From Alphaproteobacteria bacterium CG11_big_fil_rev_8_21_14_0_20_44_7 (GTDB lineage: Bacteria > Pseudomonadota > Alphaproteobacteria > Rickettsiales > 21-14-0-20-44-7): a stretch of DNA of 13,552 nucleotides. Positions 1 through 7,548 of this stretch are shown one piece after another. The position numbers and the translations under genes were made by a program. The stretch covers positions 1-13,552 of the forward strand of contig PCXJ01000049.1 of assembly GCA_002787615.1 (NCBI GenBank), in the 5' to 3' direction. The notes under the pieces are model-generated. The model saw only the letters and a program-made list of their open reading frames with translations, made no database searches and had not been told where the DNA came from. Position 1 is the stretch's first letter. Each line of letters begins with the position of its first letter.

Positions 1-2
1 TA

Positions 3-911
3 GCTAAAGTTTTGGTGATTCTTGACCCAATGGCACCGATTCGTCATCGAAATATTGCCGCACAAGTTGACGGTTTGGGGGCGGTTCTTGCAAATGCATG
101 GGAGAATAAGAATCAGTATGAATTGCAGACTTTCTCAGAAATGTTGCGGCTTAATCTTGCGGATTTTAAGGCAACAAAAGATGTTTATACTGAAAAGTTT
201 TCTGATAGATGGCTGTTGCAAAAATTGAATAATTTTATCACCAAAACCGAATATGGCTTTGGCGTTGAAAGATGTTTATATGATATGAATCATGGTTTGC
301 CGTGTCAGAGTGAGATGTTAATCAAGCATTTTATAATCGACATAAATCAGCTTTTATATTTTCTGAATGATAATGCCTCACGCCTTTCGAGTTATGAACC
401 TGTGGATAGGCATATCGCCTCATTCCTTGCCAGTAAGATGGATGTTACCACTGATTTAACGGCGAATATCCAATTGCGGTTGCCGGAACGAAGCATGATG
501 GATCAGATATCAAAGTTAACATTGCTGGCATTTGCTCAGCGCAAGGCAGAAATCCCCAAGCTTGCAGGTTTGGCATCTTGGATAACAGCGCGGATGGAGA
601 ATATTGTTAACACAATCAGCAATAAAAAGCTTCGAAAGGAATTTAAATCTGATTTGGAAAGAGTCGCGCGGATGGGGGATTTGACCAAGCTAGTGGAGAT
701 TATCGCAAAAGGTGAGCATTTCAGGCGGGATTATGAGGGCTTGCGGGAAGCCAAGCATAATTATAATGTGATAAACCAGAAAATAAATTATTTGCGGGCT
801 TCCAAGTTGCGCGCCAAGAAAAATAGTACATATCACTATAATGGTTTGTACATCGCTAAAATCATTTCAATTTTCGTGCTACTAATAACATTAACGGTAA
901 CTTCAATATGA
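3..911 (+). CDS. Uncharacterised helical protein with C-terminal membrane anchor (5' partial)
   Basis: I do not recognise this family. The frame is open from position 3, so the gene probably begins outside the window. Internal candidate starts are TTG at 12 and ATG at 30, and neither has a visible Shine-Dalgarno; the first visible residues (AKVLVILDP) read like the interior of a protein. From the TTG the product is 299 residues. It is mostly charged and helical, with a coiled-coil-like stretch near residues 200-265, and ends in one hydrophobic segment (about residues 274-299) preceded by a basic patch (KLRAKK). This suggests a cytoplasmic domain held to the inner membrane by a C-terminal anchor. 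Its stop overlaps the next start (ATGA), so the two are probably translationally coupled and may act together. Reading frame sure, function unknown. Confidence 0.7.
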   Translation, partial: AKVLVILDPMAPIRHRNIAAQVDGLGAVLANAWENKNQYELQTFSEMLRLNLADFKATKDVYTEKFSDRWLLQKLNNFITKTEYGFGVERCLYDMNHGLPCQSEMLIKHFIIDINQLLYFLNDNASRLSSYEPVDRHIASFLASKMDVTTDLTANIQLRLPERSMMDQISKLTLLAFAQRKAEIPKLAGLASWITARMENIVNTISNKKLRKEFKSDLERVARMGDLTKLVEIIAKGEHFRRDYEGLREAKHNYNVINQKINYLRASKLRAKKNSTYHYNGLYIAKIISIFVLLITLTVTSI

Positions 912-1327
912 GTTTTTTTGTTAAATTCCTGATATTTATAACCGGATTAGTGGTGCTGGTTCTTTCTCCGGCATTATTCGTATTTGTGATTTTTGCAACC
1001 GCACCCTCAATCGTTGCTTATATTGTGGATAGATTGCCGGGCAAAAATACTTCAACTACAGTTGCGATGTTCAATCTATCGGGCGTTTCTGTTTACGCTT
1101 CCGATATCTTTAGCAACTCATCATCACTCAGCAGTTTTATGGATGTTCTAGACCCGTTTAAGCTGATGGTGGTTTATCTTTTTGCGGCCTTGGGCTGGTT
1201 TCTTATCTGGATTATTCCGCGTTTTACTACGGTAGTTATGGAATATAGTAATGATGCGCAAGTTGTGGAATTGGAGCATAAGCTGGAGAAAATGATTGAA
1301 GAATGGGGAGAGGAAGTTAAAAACTAG
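908..1327 (+). CDS. Small two-helix inner-membrane protein, unknown function
   Basis: This 139-residue protein starts at an ATG that overlaps the previous stop codon by 4 bases (ATGA), a usual sign of translational coupling. Two hydrophobic segments are visible: a long one at about residues 4-35 (possibly a re-entrant pair, broken by prolines) and a second at about 85-104. Between them lies a Ser/Thr-rich loop (about 46-80). The C-terminal 28 residues are acidic and helical (EYSNDAQVVELEHKLEKMIEEW), likely cytoplasmic. I do not recognise the family. The conserved-looking tail and the coupling suggest a partner of the upstream membrane-anchored protein. A role linked to the downstream AsmA-like protein is possible but rests only on gene order. 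Confidence 0.72.
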   Translation: MSFFVKFLIFITGLVVLVLSPALFVFVIFATAPSIVAYIVDRLPGKNTSTTVAMFNLSGVSVYASDIFSNSSSLSSFMDVLDPFKLMVVYLFAALGWFLIWIIPRFTTVVMEYSNDAQVVELEHKLEKMIEEWGEEVKN

Positions 1328-1338
1328 CCCTTGAATTT

Positions 1339-4188
1339 ATGGAAAAACCACGCAAGAAGTTTAGCATCAAGACGCTTGAGAAAATCATTATACGCTCGGT
1401 ATTTACGCTCATCATTTTGGGAGTGCTGGCAATAGGCGGGCTTTATGCTTGGGTCGTTGCGGCGCCGCGTGACCTCGCAAATTATATTCCGAGAATTGAG
1501 AAATCTCTAAACGAAATCCTCGTAGATAAGAGTGTGAAAATTGAGTCTGCGGAATTGCGCTGGGGTGGGCTCGAAGAAAAGCTGGAAATTCGTGTAAATA
1601 ACCTGACTTTGAAAGATGATAAAGACACGGTTATTGCGATTTTCTCTGATGTAAAATTGGATTTTAAAGCGTCCGGATTATTGGCTGGAAAGCTTATTCC
1701 ATCCAGCATAAAGATTGTGGATGCAGACATTGATTTGAGCCGTGAGAAGGTTGCGGAAGATGAAAATGCGGAGGTGAAAATTGACGCTGATGAGATAAAT
1801 TTCTTCATACTTGATGAGTTTTCAATTGAAAATACAAGGCTGCGTTTGCCGGGGAAGCTGGGCATTTGGTTGATTAATTATGCGAATTTTGAAATAGAAA
1901 ATGAGAAGGTTATAAAATTCGTTGCCGATTTGAAAACTCAAAAAGATGAAGCTGTGCTGGTGAGTGGTGATATATTCATTGACGGCAAGCAGGCGGTTAT
2001 AAAATCTGAATTCAGCAATCTCAACGCATCATATTTCATGGCGGCAAGTGAATATCTGGAAGGGGTGGATTTGCGATTCGATATGCTCACGGAATTGCGC
2101 CTAACAGATTTTGAGCTAAGCTCAGCCTCCTTCAACGCACTGAATTTTTCGGGTGAAATCAATAGCGATATTTTTCGTGAGAAGATTATAATCGCAGGCG
2201 GCGAGGGTAAGGGTGAGTATGATTTTAATCAGGAAATAATCAGTTTGGAATGGCTGGAAATATTATCTGACGATGGAACTAAAATTACCGGAAAGGGCAT
2301 TTATAATTCTAGCGAAAACGCCGAGTTGCATTTTGGGTTGGAAAATATACGCCCCGAGAATCTGAATAAATTTTGGCCAAAAGATGTGGGCGATAATGCG
2401 CTGGAATGGATAAATGAAAGCGTGCGTGATGGGCTTGTGACCAAGGCAAGCGCAAAGCTGAACTTGCAACCGGCAGATGCGGAGACTGGGATTATCCCTG
2501 CTGATATATTAGATTTTGTCTTTGAATATGAGGGAATGACGGTCAATTATCTTGATAATTTATTGCCTGTAAAAAATATTAGCGGCAATGCTAAAATGGA
2601 TTTGAATTCTATTCAGTTTAACATCGCATCGGCAACGTTGGGTGGCTCAAAAATCAGTGATGCTGTGGTGGTTATCAGGGATATTGAGCAGGAAGGCAAA
2701 ACCGAGAATATTGAAATTACCGGAAATGTGGATGGTACGGTTGTGGACTTGGCTGATTTTTATCATAAAATCGTCAAGGGTAAGAAGTTTTTTGCTCAAG
2801 AAAATGCAAAAGCGGGAACAGCCAAAACAAAAATATTTCTAAAATTTCCGCTAATTCAGGATTTATTGCTGGAGCAGGTGAATTACAATATCTCATCGGA
2901 TATTGAAAACGCGGCTATTGACTATCTGCTGGATATTTTTCATATACGCAACGGTAAAATTAACCTTGCCATCAACAATGATGAGGTGCGGGTGAAGGGT
3001 AGCGCTAACACCACAGGTGCTCGCAAGCTTGGGCCGGTAACGATTGATGATGCGGCAGCGAGTTTTGAAATGCTGCAAAATAATCAGGGTGAGAGATATG
3101 TGGTTTCAGCGAATGTAAAAAATTCAACTATAGCCGTGCCGGAATATGATATCCTCAAGCCAGCCGGACAAAATTCATTATTTGATATGGTTCTTGTGCA
3201 AAATGGCGGTGCAGGCGCGCCGATAATTTTGCAAAGCGCAAAGCTGCAATCGCCATCACTTTATGCGGAAGCGAGCGGGATAATTAAAAATGATTTCTCC
3301 GATTTCATAAGTTTGCAAGTCCCAAAAATGGTATTTAACGGAAATTATTTGGCAGCAAATGCAAAGGCTAATTCCGGAAATTATTCACTCAGTATCAACG
3401 CGCAGCAATTGAATGCGGGGAATGTTATTCAGCGATTTAAGGATGACAAAGATGATGGCAAGCAAGAGGGAGGCATCAATATTAATGTCAACATCAAGGC
3501 CGAAAAAGTTTATGCGCTAAACAGGCAAACGCTGGATAATGTAAATCTGAATTTGGCTTGTTATGCCGGAGAATGTGATGATTTGAAAATGCAAACAAAT
3601 ACGCTGAGCCTTGCATCTACGAAAAATTCGCTGGCAATAAAATCAACCGATGCCGGAAGATTTTTGCGCGCGATGGATATGTATGAGCATATGAATGGCG
3701 GGAATATGGAGTTGCAAGCGATGAAAAAGAACGGGGATTTATCCGGTGAGATTTTTATCCTTGATTTCAAATTGACGAAAGGTGATTTCTTGCCCAAAGT
3801 TCTGACGCTCGGCTCGCTAACCGGAATTGCGGATACTTTAAATGGGGAGGGGATTCGTTTTAATAAGATGAAAACCGATTTTAATTATAAGAAAGACGGC
3901 ATGCTGGAATTGAGTAAGTTCAAAATGTATGGTCCGGCAATTGGTATATGGGCGGAGGGCTATGTGCAAACTGAGACGGATAATATCAAGCTTGAGGGCA
4001 ATATTGTTCCGGCTTATACCGCAAATACGCTGCTGGGGAATATTCCCGTTGTCGGGCAAATATTGATTGGTGATAAGGGGATTTTTGCAATTTCATATAA
4101 GTTAAGCGGAAAATATTCCGACCCAAGCGTGAGTGTTAATCCGCTCTCATCCCTCGCACCGGGGATATTGAAAGAGATTTTTCAATAG
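1339..4188 (+). CDS. AsmA-like / DUF3971 (YhdP-type) envelope protein
   Basis: This 949-residue protein has a basic N-terminus, one transmembrane helix at about residues 18-41 and a very long, beta-rich periplasmic region. The C-terminus (about 795-949) carries the pattern typical of alphaproteobacterial AsmA-like/DUF3971 proteins: a GSLTGIADTLNGEGI segment, an NTLLGNIPVVGQIL segment, G-x-FA-x-SYKLSG, and a closing DPSVSVNPLSSLAPG. AsmA-superfamily members (AsmA, YhdP, TamB) are thought to form hydrophobic grooves that carry phospholipid from inner to outer membrane. The exact substrate cannot be read here. The ATG is 11 bases after the previous stop, with no good Shine-Dalgarno, so it is probably translated from the same message as the two upstream genes. 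It faces ybeY convergently across a repeat-filled gap. Confidence 0.88.
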   Translation: MEKPRKKFSIKTLEKIIIRSVFTLIILGVLAIGGLYAWVVAAPRDLANYIPRIEKSLNEILVDKSVKIESAELRWGGLEEKLEIRVNNLTLKDDKDTVIAIFSDVKLDFKASGLLAGKLIPSSIKIVDADIDLSREKVAEDENAEVKIDADEINFFILDEFSIENTRLRLPGKLGIWLINYANFEIENEKVIKFVADLKTQKDEAVLVSGDIFIDGKQAVIKSEFSNLNASYFMAASEYLEGVDLRFDMLTELRLTDFELSSASFNALNFSGEINSDIFREKIIIAGGEGKGEYDFNQEIISLEWLEILSDDGTKITGKGIYNSSENAELHFGLENIRPENLNKFWPKDVGDNALEWINESVRDGLVTKASAKLNLQPADAETGIIPADILDFVFEYEGMTVNYLDNLLPVKNISGNAKMDLNSIQFNIASATLGGSKISDAVVVIRDIEQEGKTENIEITGNVDGTVVDLADFYHKIVKGKKFFAQENAKAGTAKTKIFLKFPLIQDLLLEQVNYNISSDIENAAIDYLLDIFHIRNGKINLAINNDEVRVKGSANTTGARKLGPVTIDDAAASFEMLQNNQGERYVVSANVKNSTIAVPEYDILKPAGQNSLFDMVLVQNGGAGAPIILQSAKLQSPSLYAEASGIIKNDFSDFISLQVPKMVFNGNYLAANAKANSGNYSLSINAQQLNAGNVIQRFKDDKDDGKQEGGININVNIKAEKVYALNRQTLDNVNLNLACYAGECDDLKMQTNTLSLASTKNSLAIKSTDAGRFLRAMDMYEHMNGGNMELQAMKKNGDLSGEIFILDFKLTKGDFLPKVLTLGSLTGIADTLNGEGIRFNKMKTDFNYKKDGMLELSKFKMYGPAIGIWAEGYVQTETDNIKLEGNIVPAYTANTLLGNIPVVGQILIGDKGIFAISYKLSGKYSDPSVSVNPLSSLAPGILKEIFQ

Positions 4189-4353
4189 TCAGCAGTCAGT
4201 AGCAAAGGTTGGCGCAGGCGCGTGTTGCATCCTGAGATGCATACACCTCCCCCAACCCATAAGGAGGGGAGCTCTTTCAGACTCAATGTTCAATGCTCAA
4301 TGCTCCAAATCACTCTACTCTCAACTCTCTACTCTCCATTCCTAATTTCAAAT
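4187..4353 (-). repeat. Composite heptamer / G-rich intergenic repeat, copy 1
   Basis: Just after the AsmA-like stop there are two 7-base units (AGTCAGC, AGTCAGT; 4187-4200). At 4245-4269 lies a G-rich block (on the minus strand, CCCCTCCTTAT then GGGTTGGGGGAGGT). From 4284 to 4353 a 7-base register runs without a break through changing words: CAATGTT, CAATGCT twice, CCAAATC, ACTCTAC, TCTCAAC, TCTCTAC, TCTCCAT, TCCTAAT, TTCAAAT. Read on the minus strand, the order is ATTAGGA-type words, then AGCATTG words, then the G-rich block, the same as in the copy downstream of the J-domain gene. The region between 4201 and 4244 is unremarkable. Confidence 0.75.
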
Positions 4354-4355
4354 CA

Positions 4356-4373
4356 CCGACGTCGGCTTTTTTT
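4356..4373 (+). terminator. Possible weak terminator after the AsmA-like gene
   Basis: A perfect 10-base palindrome (CCGACGTCGG) is followed by one C and seven Ts. The palindrome can only fold as a 3-bp stem with a 4-base loop, so the hairpin is short. The T-run direction fits ending transcription of the + strand operon. Confidence 0.3.
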
Positions 4374-4407
4374 GCGTGCTTATCAAAAATCATCCCTTTT
4401 ACAAAAT

Positions 4408-4448
4408 AATCATCGACAAAAACGACTTTTTAGTCTTTTGTGATGATT
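4408..4448. other. Long bulged hairpin between convergent genes
   Basis: The arms AATCATC(g)ACAAAA(ac)GAC and GTCTTTTGTGATGATT pair for 16 bp with one 1-base and one 2-base bulge around a TTTTTA loop. It lies between the convergent AsmA-like and ybeY genes, so it may act as a bidirectional terminator or 3'-end stabiliser, although neither strand has a clean U-tract directly after the stem. The remainder of the gap up to 4592 is AT-rich, with a T-run near 4527-4534 and the word ATATCAAAT twice (4579-4587, 4590-4598); I see no gene there. Confidence 0.45.
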
Positions 4449-4592
4449 CGCTAAAACCATCACGATATTGAGCTCAATATGTGGATTCTATCTGACGTGC
4501 AGTAGATAAGTAAAATTAAAATCCGGACTTTTTTTATAAGTTTTTGATTTTGTTAAGATAAAACTGCATTTTGAGCTGATATCAAATCAATA

Positions 4593-5081
4593 TCAAATAT
4601 AGGGATTCCCGACCCCAAGCTTATGCAATATTTCCACCTCCTTATTTTCCATATCTTCCTGCTCATCATCGTCTTCGTGGTCATAACCTAAGAGATGTAG
4701 CACGCCATGGACGAATAAATGCGTAAAATGCGCGGGCAGGGTTTTTTCCTGTTCGGCGGCTTCTCTTTGCAGAGTTTCAAGAGCAAGCGCAATGTCACCT
4801 AGCCCCCCCATATCTCCCCCTATAAGGTGTGGAGTTGATGATGAGTGTTGCGGGAATGAGAGCACATTTGTCGGCTTATCCTTGCCGCGAAAATCATTAT
4901 TCAATTGGCGGATTTTTGCATCATTTGTGAGCAAGATTGAAACCTCGCCATTTAGTTTGCAATTTTCTGCAATTTCCTGCAATGCGCGAGCTATGATTTT
5001 TTCAGAATCGGGGAGGTGTTTTTTCCAGACAGAGCTATCAATCGCAATCTCGTAAGTGATTTTGAAATCCGCACTAGGCAT
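4593..5081 (-). CDS. ybeY: Endoribonuclease / rRNA maturation factor YbeY
   Basis: YbeY is a zinc metalloprotein needed for 16S rRNA 3'-end maturation, 70S ribosome quality control and RNA turnover. The 162-residue product has the family core: NDFRGKDKPTNVLSFP at about 62-77, LGDIALALET at 94-103, and the zinc motif H125-GVL-H129-LLGYD-H135. The acidic DEQEDMENKE follow-on and the terminal GVGNPYI also match the family. The ATG lies 2 bases after the phoH stop, so the two are almost certainly co-transcribed. The loop between LSFP and LGD is 17 residues (78-94), longer than the 12 of the E. coli protein, and is encoded by a G-rich stretch resembling the intergenic repeats (see findings). All catalytic residues are intact. 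Confidence 0.95.
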   Translation of the reverse strand: MPSADFKITYEIAIDSSVWKKHLPDSEKIIARALQEIAENCKLNGEVSILLTNDAKIRQLNNDFRGKDKPTNVLSFPQHSSSTPHLIGGDMGGLGDIALALETLQREAAEQEKTLPAHFTHLFVHGVLHLLGYDHEDDDEQEDMENKEVEILHKLGVGNPYI

Positions 5082-5083
5082 GG

Positions 5084-6103
5084 CTATACCCAGCTATCAC
5101 GGTCTTTTGCTTCCGGCTCTGCCTGCTGTGCCTGTGCCTGTGCCTGTGCCGCTTCGTCTTTTTCATAGGCATCAACAATGCGGGCTGCAAGCGGGTGGCG
5201 AACCACATCTTTTTGCGAGAATTCAATAATCTCAATTTCATCGACTTGTTTGAGTTTTCTCACTGCGTCAATTAGCCCAGAAGGTGCTTTGTTGGGCAAA
5301 TCAATCTGTGAGATATCGCCTGTGACGGCCATTCTTGAGCCCATGCCGAGGCGGGTTAGGAACATTTTCATCTGGTTGGGCGTGGTGTTTTGCGCCTCAT
5401 CCAAAATTATGAATGAGTTGCTGAGCGTCCGTCCACGCATGAAGGCGAGCGGGGCAATTTCAATCTCACCACTTTCCATCAATTTGGTGATTTGCTCCTG
5501 CGGAATCATATCAAACAGCGCGTCATAAAGCGGGCGCAGATATGGGTCGAGCTTGGCTACTAAGTCACCGGGCAGGAATCCGAGTTTTTCTCCGGCTTCC
5601 ACGGCGGGGCGCGAGAGGATGATGCGCTCAACCTCATTATTGAGGAATTTCTCCACCGCAACCGCAACAGCGAGATAGGTTTTGCCTGTTCCTGCAGGGC
5701 CGGTGGCGAAGGTGAGATCTTTGCTATCCAGCGCTGCCAGATATTTTTGCTGCATGGGTGAGCGCGCTTCGATGGTTTTTTTGCGGGTTTTGATTTTATT
5801 TCCTGCGCCGCTGATATTGCTTTTTGCCAGTTGCTCTTTATCAAAAAAGCGCAAGCCGTCAGAGATTTCTGATTCACCTATATGCTGATTTTTTAATGCT
5901 TTTTGATAGAGGTTTTGCAGCAATTCTTCGGCTTTTCCACTGGCGTTTTTTGCGCCCTCAATCGCAAGCATATTACCACGCGCAGCGATTTTTACTTGCA
6001 GCTTTTCTTCAATGATTTTTAGGTTAGAATTCTCTTCGCCATATAGGATTTGCAAAGCTTTGTTATTATCAAAAGACAGGTTGATTATATTCGGCTTTTT
6101 CAT
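5084..6103 (-). CDS. PhoH-family ATPase (PhoH-like protein)
   Basis: This 339-residue cytoplasmic P-loop NTPase of the PhoH family has an N-terminal KH-like region (about 15-70), Walker A G135-PAGTGK-T142, and Walker B FIILDEAQN at 231-239 with D235-E236. Further conserved stretches are SRPAVEAGEKLGFLPGD (164-180), YLRPLYDAL (188-196) and TGDISQIDLP (261-270). PhoH-like proteins are linked to RNA metabolism and phosphate or stress responses; the exact reaction is not settled. The start overlaps the miaB stop (ATGA), and ybeY follows after 2 bases. The C-terminus carries a low-complexity AQAQAQAQQAEPE tail coded by four in-frame copies of a 6-base repeat (5127-5150), probably dispensable and prone to length change. 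Confidence 0.94.
   Translation of the reverse strand: MKKPNIINLSFDNNKALQILYGEENSNLKIIEEKLQVKIAARGNMLAIEGAKNASGKAEELLQNLYQKALKNQHIGESEISDGLRFFDKEQLAKSNISGAGNKIKTRKKTIEARSPMQQKYLAALDSKDLTFATGPAGTGKTYLAVAVAVEKFLNNEVERIILSRPAVEAGEKLGFLPGDLVAKLDPYLRPLYDALFDMIPQEQITKLMESGEIEIAPLAFMRGRTLSNSFIILDEAQNTTPNQMKMFLTRLGMGSRMAVTGDISQIDLPNKAPSGLIDAVRKLKQVDEIEIIEFSQKDVVRHPLAARIVDAYEKDEAAQAQAQAQQAEPEAKDRDSWV
5127..5150. repeat. Hexanucleotide tandem repeat within phoH
   Basis: There are four perfect copies of TGTGCC (+ strand), coding for alternating Ala-Gln at the PhoH-like C-terminus. Gains or losses of units stay in frame, so copy number should affect only tail length. Confidence 0.85.
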
Positions 6104-7446
6104 GCGGCGATATTATCCTTTTTGATGTCGATGATTTCCCCGCCCAGACTATTTGCATGCATTTCGGTGATTCTAACATCAACAATATTGCCGAAACTTT
6201 CCAATTTTGTGGTGAGGTGCACAGACTGCATATAGGGGGTTTTTCCGATAATTTGATTTTTATATTTACCTTTTCTATCTAAAAGCACTTTGACATTTTT
6301 GCCAACGAATTTCTTATTATATTCATTCTGCTGGCGATTGATGAGTGCTTGCAGTTGCGCCAATCTTTCCGATTTTAAGGCTTCTGCTACCGTATCTTCC
6401 CGCAATGCGCCGGGCGTGCCGGGGCGCGGAGAATATTTGAAGCTATAACATTGGGCATAATTTACTTGCTCAACCAGCTTCATTGTATCTTCAAAATCCT
6501 TATCACTTTCACCGGGGAAGCCGACAATGAAATCTGATGAAAAAGCAATGTCAGGGCGGGCTTTGCGTAATTTGGCAATTATCTCCAGATAAAATTCGGC
6601 AGTATGTTTGCGATTCATTTGCTGCAAAATATTATCCGAACCGCTTTGCACGGGGAGATGCAGGAAGGGCATAAGTTCAGGGATGCTGCCATGCGCGGCA
6701 ATCAACTCGTCATCCATATCACGCGGGTGGGAGGTGGTGTAGCGAATGCGTTCGATGCCATTAATCTCAGCGATTTTAGTTGCTAAATCGGTAAGGCGGG
6801 ATTTGCCGTCATCATAGGCATTGACGTTTTGCCCCAAAAGCGTGATTTCAACTGCGCCATTATCTGCCATACGCTTTGCTTCGGCGATGATATCTGCGGC
6901 AGGGCGGGAATATTCCGCGCCTCTGGTATATGGTACAACGCAGAAAGTGCAGAATTTATCGCAGCCTTCCTGAATGGTGAGGAAAACCGAGCTGCCGCTT
7001 TGTGTGGTTTCGGCAGGCAGGCTATCAAATTTTTCATCTGCTGCGAAATCAAGCTGAATTCTTTCGGACTTCTTATGGCTGGTTTTAGCAATCAATTCCG
7101 GCAATTGATGGTAGCTTTGCGGCCCGACAACCAGATTGACATAAGGTGCACGGCGCATGATTTCATCACCTTCTGCTTGCCCAACGCATCCGGCAACGGC
7201 AATCATCATCTCGCGGTTATTCTTCTTGTTATGTTTGTTGATACGCCCCAATTCGCAATATAGCTTATCAGTAGCTTTTTCGCGGATATGGCAAGTATTC
7301 ACAATCGTCATATCGGCATTCGCATAATCATCAACCAGCTCATAGCCCACGGTAGACATGACATCTGCCATCTTGTGGCTGTCATAAACATTCATCTGGC
7401 AACCATAGGTTTTTATGAAAAGTTTTTTCTTATTTTCTGAACTCAT
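6100..7446 (-). CDS. miaB: tRNA-2-methylthio-N6-dimethylallyladenosine synthase MiaB
   Basis: MiaB is a radical-SAM methylthiotransferase that converts i6A37 to ms2i6A37 in tRNAs reading UNN codons. The 448-residue product is of usual length. The N-terminal UPF0004 domain has KTYGCQMN and the three auxiliary-cluster cysteines C16, C52 and C87. The radical-SAM motif is C162-DKF-C166-TF-C169, followed by VVPYTRGAEYSR. SHPRD, LPVQSGSD and SSDFIVGFPGE follow in order, and a TRAM domain lies at about 375-440. It is the first gene of the miaB-phoH-ybeY run and overlaps phoH by ATGA. No Shine-Dalgarno is visible before the ATG; a promoter-like pair ends only 6 bases upstream, so the transcript may be leaderless. 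Confidence 0.96.
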   Translation of the reverse strand: MSSENKKKLFIKTYGCQMNVYDSHKMADVMSTVGYELVDDYANADMTIVNTCHIREKATDKLYCELGRINKHNKKNNREMMIAVAGCVGQAEGDEIMRRAPYVNLVVGPQSYHQLPELIAKTSHKKSERIQLDFAADEKFDSLPAETTQSGSSVFLTIQEGCDKFCTFCVVPYTRGAEYSRPAADIIAEAKRMADNGAVEITLLGQNVNAYDDGKSRLTDLATKIAEINGIERIRYTTSHPRDMDDELIAAHGSIPELMPFLHLPVQSGSDNILQQMNRKHTAEFYLEIIAKLRKARPDIAFSSDFIVGFPGESDKDFEDTMKLVEQVNYAQCYSFKYSPRPGTPGALREDTVAEALKSERLAQLQALINRQQNEYNKKFVGKNVKVLLDRKGKYKNQIIGKTPYMQSVHLTTKLESFGNIVDVRITEMHANSLGGEIIDIKKDNIAA

Positions 7447-7452
7447 GCCACG

Positions 7453-7481
7453 GTCTTACAAGCTTTTCGCAGGAATTTCAA
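7453..7481 (-). promoter_or_regulatory. Possible miaB promoter
   Basis: On the minus strand, TTGAAA (7481-7476), a 17-base spacer and TAAGAC (7458-7453) are followed after 6 bases by the miaB ATG. The -35 is good, the -10 matches consensus at only half its positions. If used, transcription would start at or next to the ATG, which fits the missing ribosome-binding site. Confidence 0.35.
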
Positions 7482-7495
7482 TTTAAGAATTGAAA
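7476..7495. promoter_or_regulatory. Perfect inverted repeat in divergent promoter region
   Basis: TTTCAATT-TAAG-AATTGAAA is an 8-bp perfect inverted repeat with a 4-base centre. It sits in the 102-bp gap between divergent miaB and the 254-residue gene, overlapping the putative miaB -35 and containing a mirror-image TTGAAA on each strand. It could be an operator or simply two back-to-back -35 boxes. Confidence 0.4.
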
Positions 7496-7548
7496 ATGTT
7501 ATTAATTTATGTTAATCATATTGCGAGTTAATTATTTAAGGTAATAAA

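Noticed and set aside
4222..4443. 73-codon open frame on the + strand in the gap after the AsmA-like gene
   Set aside because: It is made of the heptamer/G-rich repeat and hairpin sequence, has no ribosome-binding site, and its Pro/Ser/Leu-rich product follows the repeat rather than a protein pattern.
4484..4506. Small hairpin (TCTA, CTG against CAG, TAGA) in the convergent gap
   Set aside because: Seven base pairs with a bulge and no T-run after it; too weak to call a terminator or RNA.
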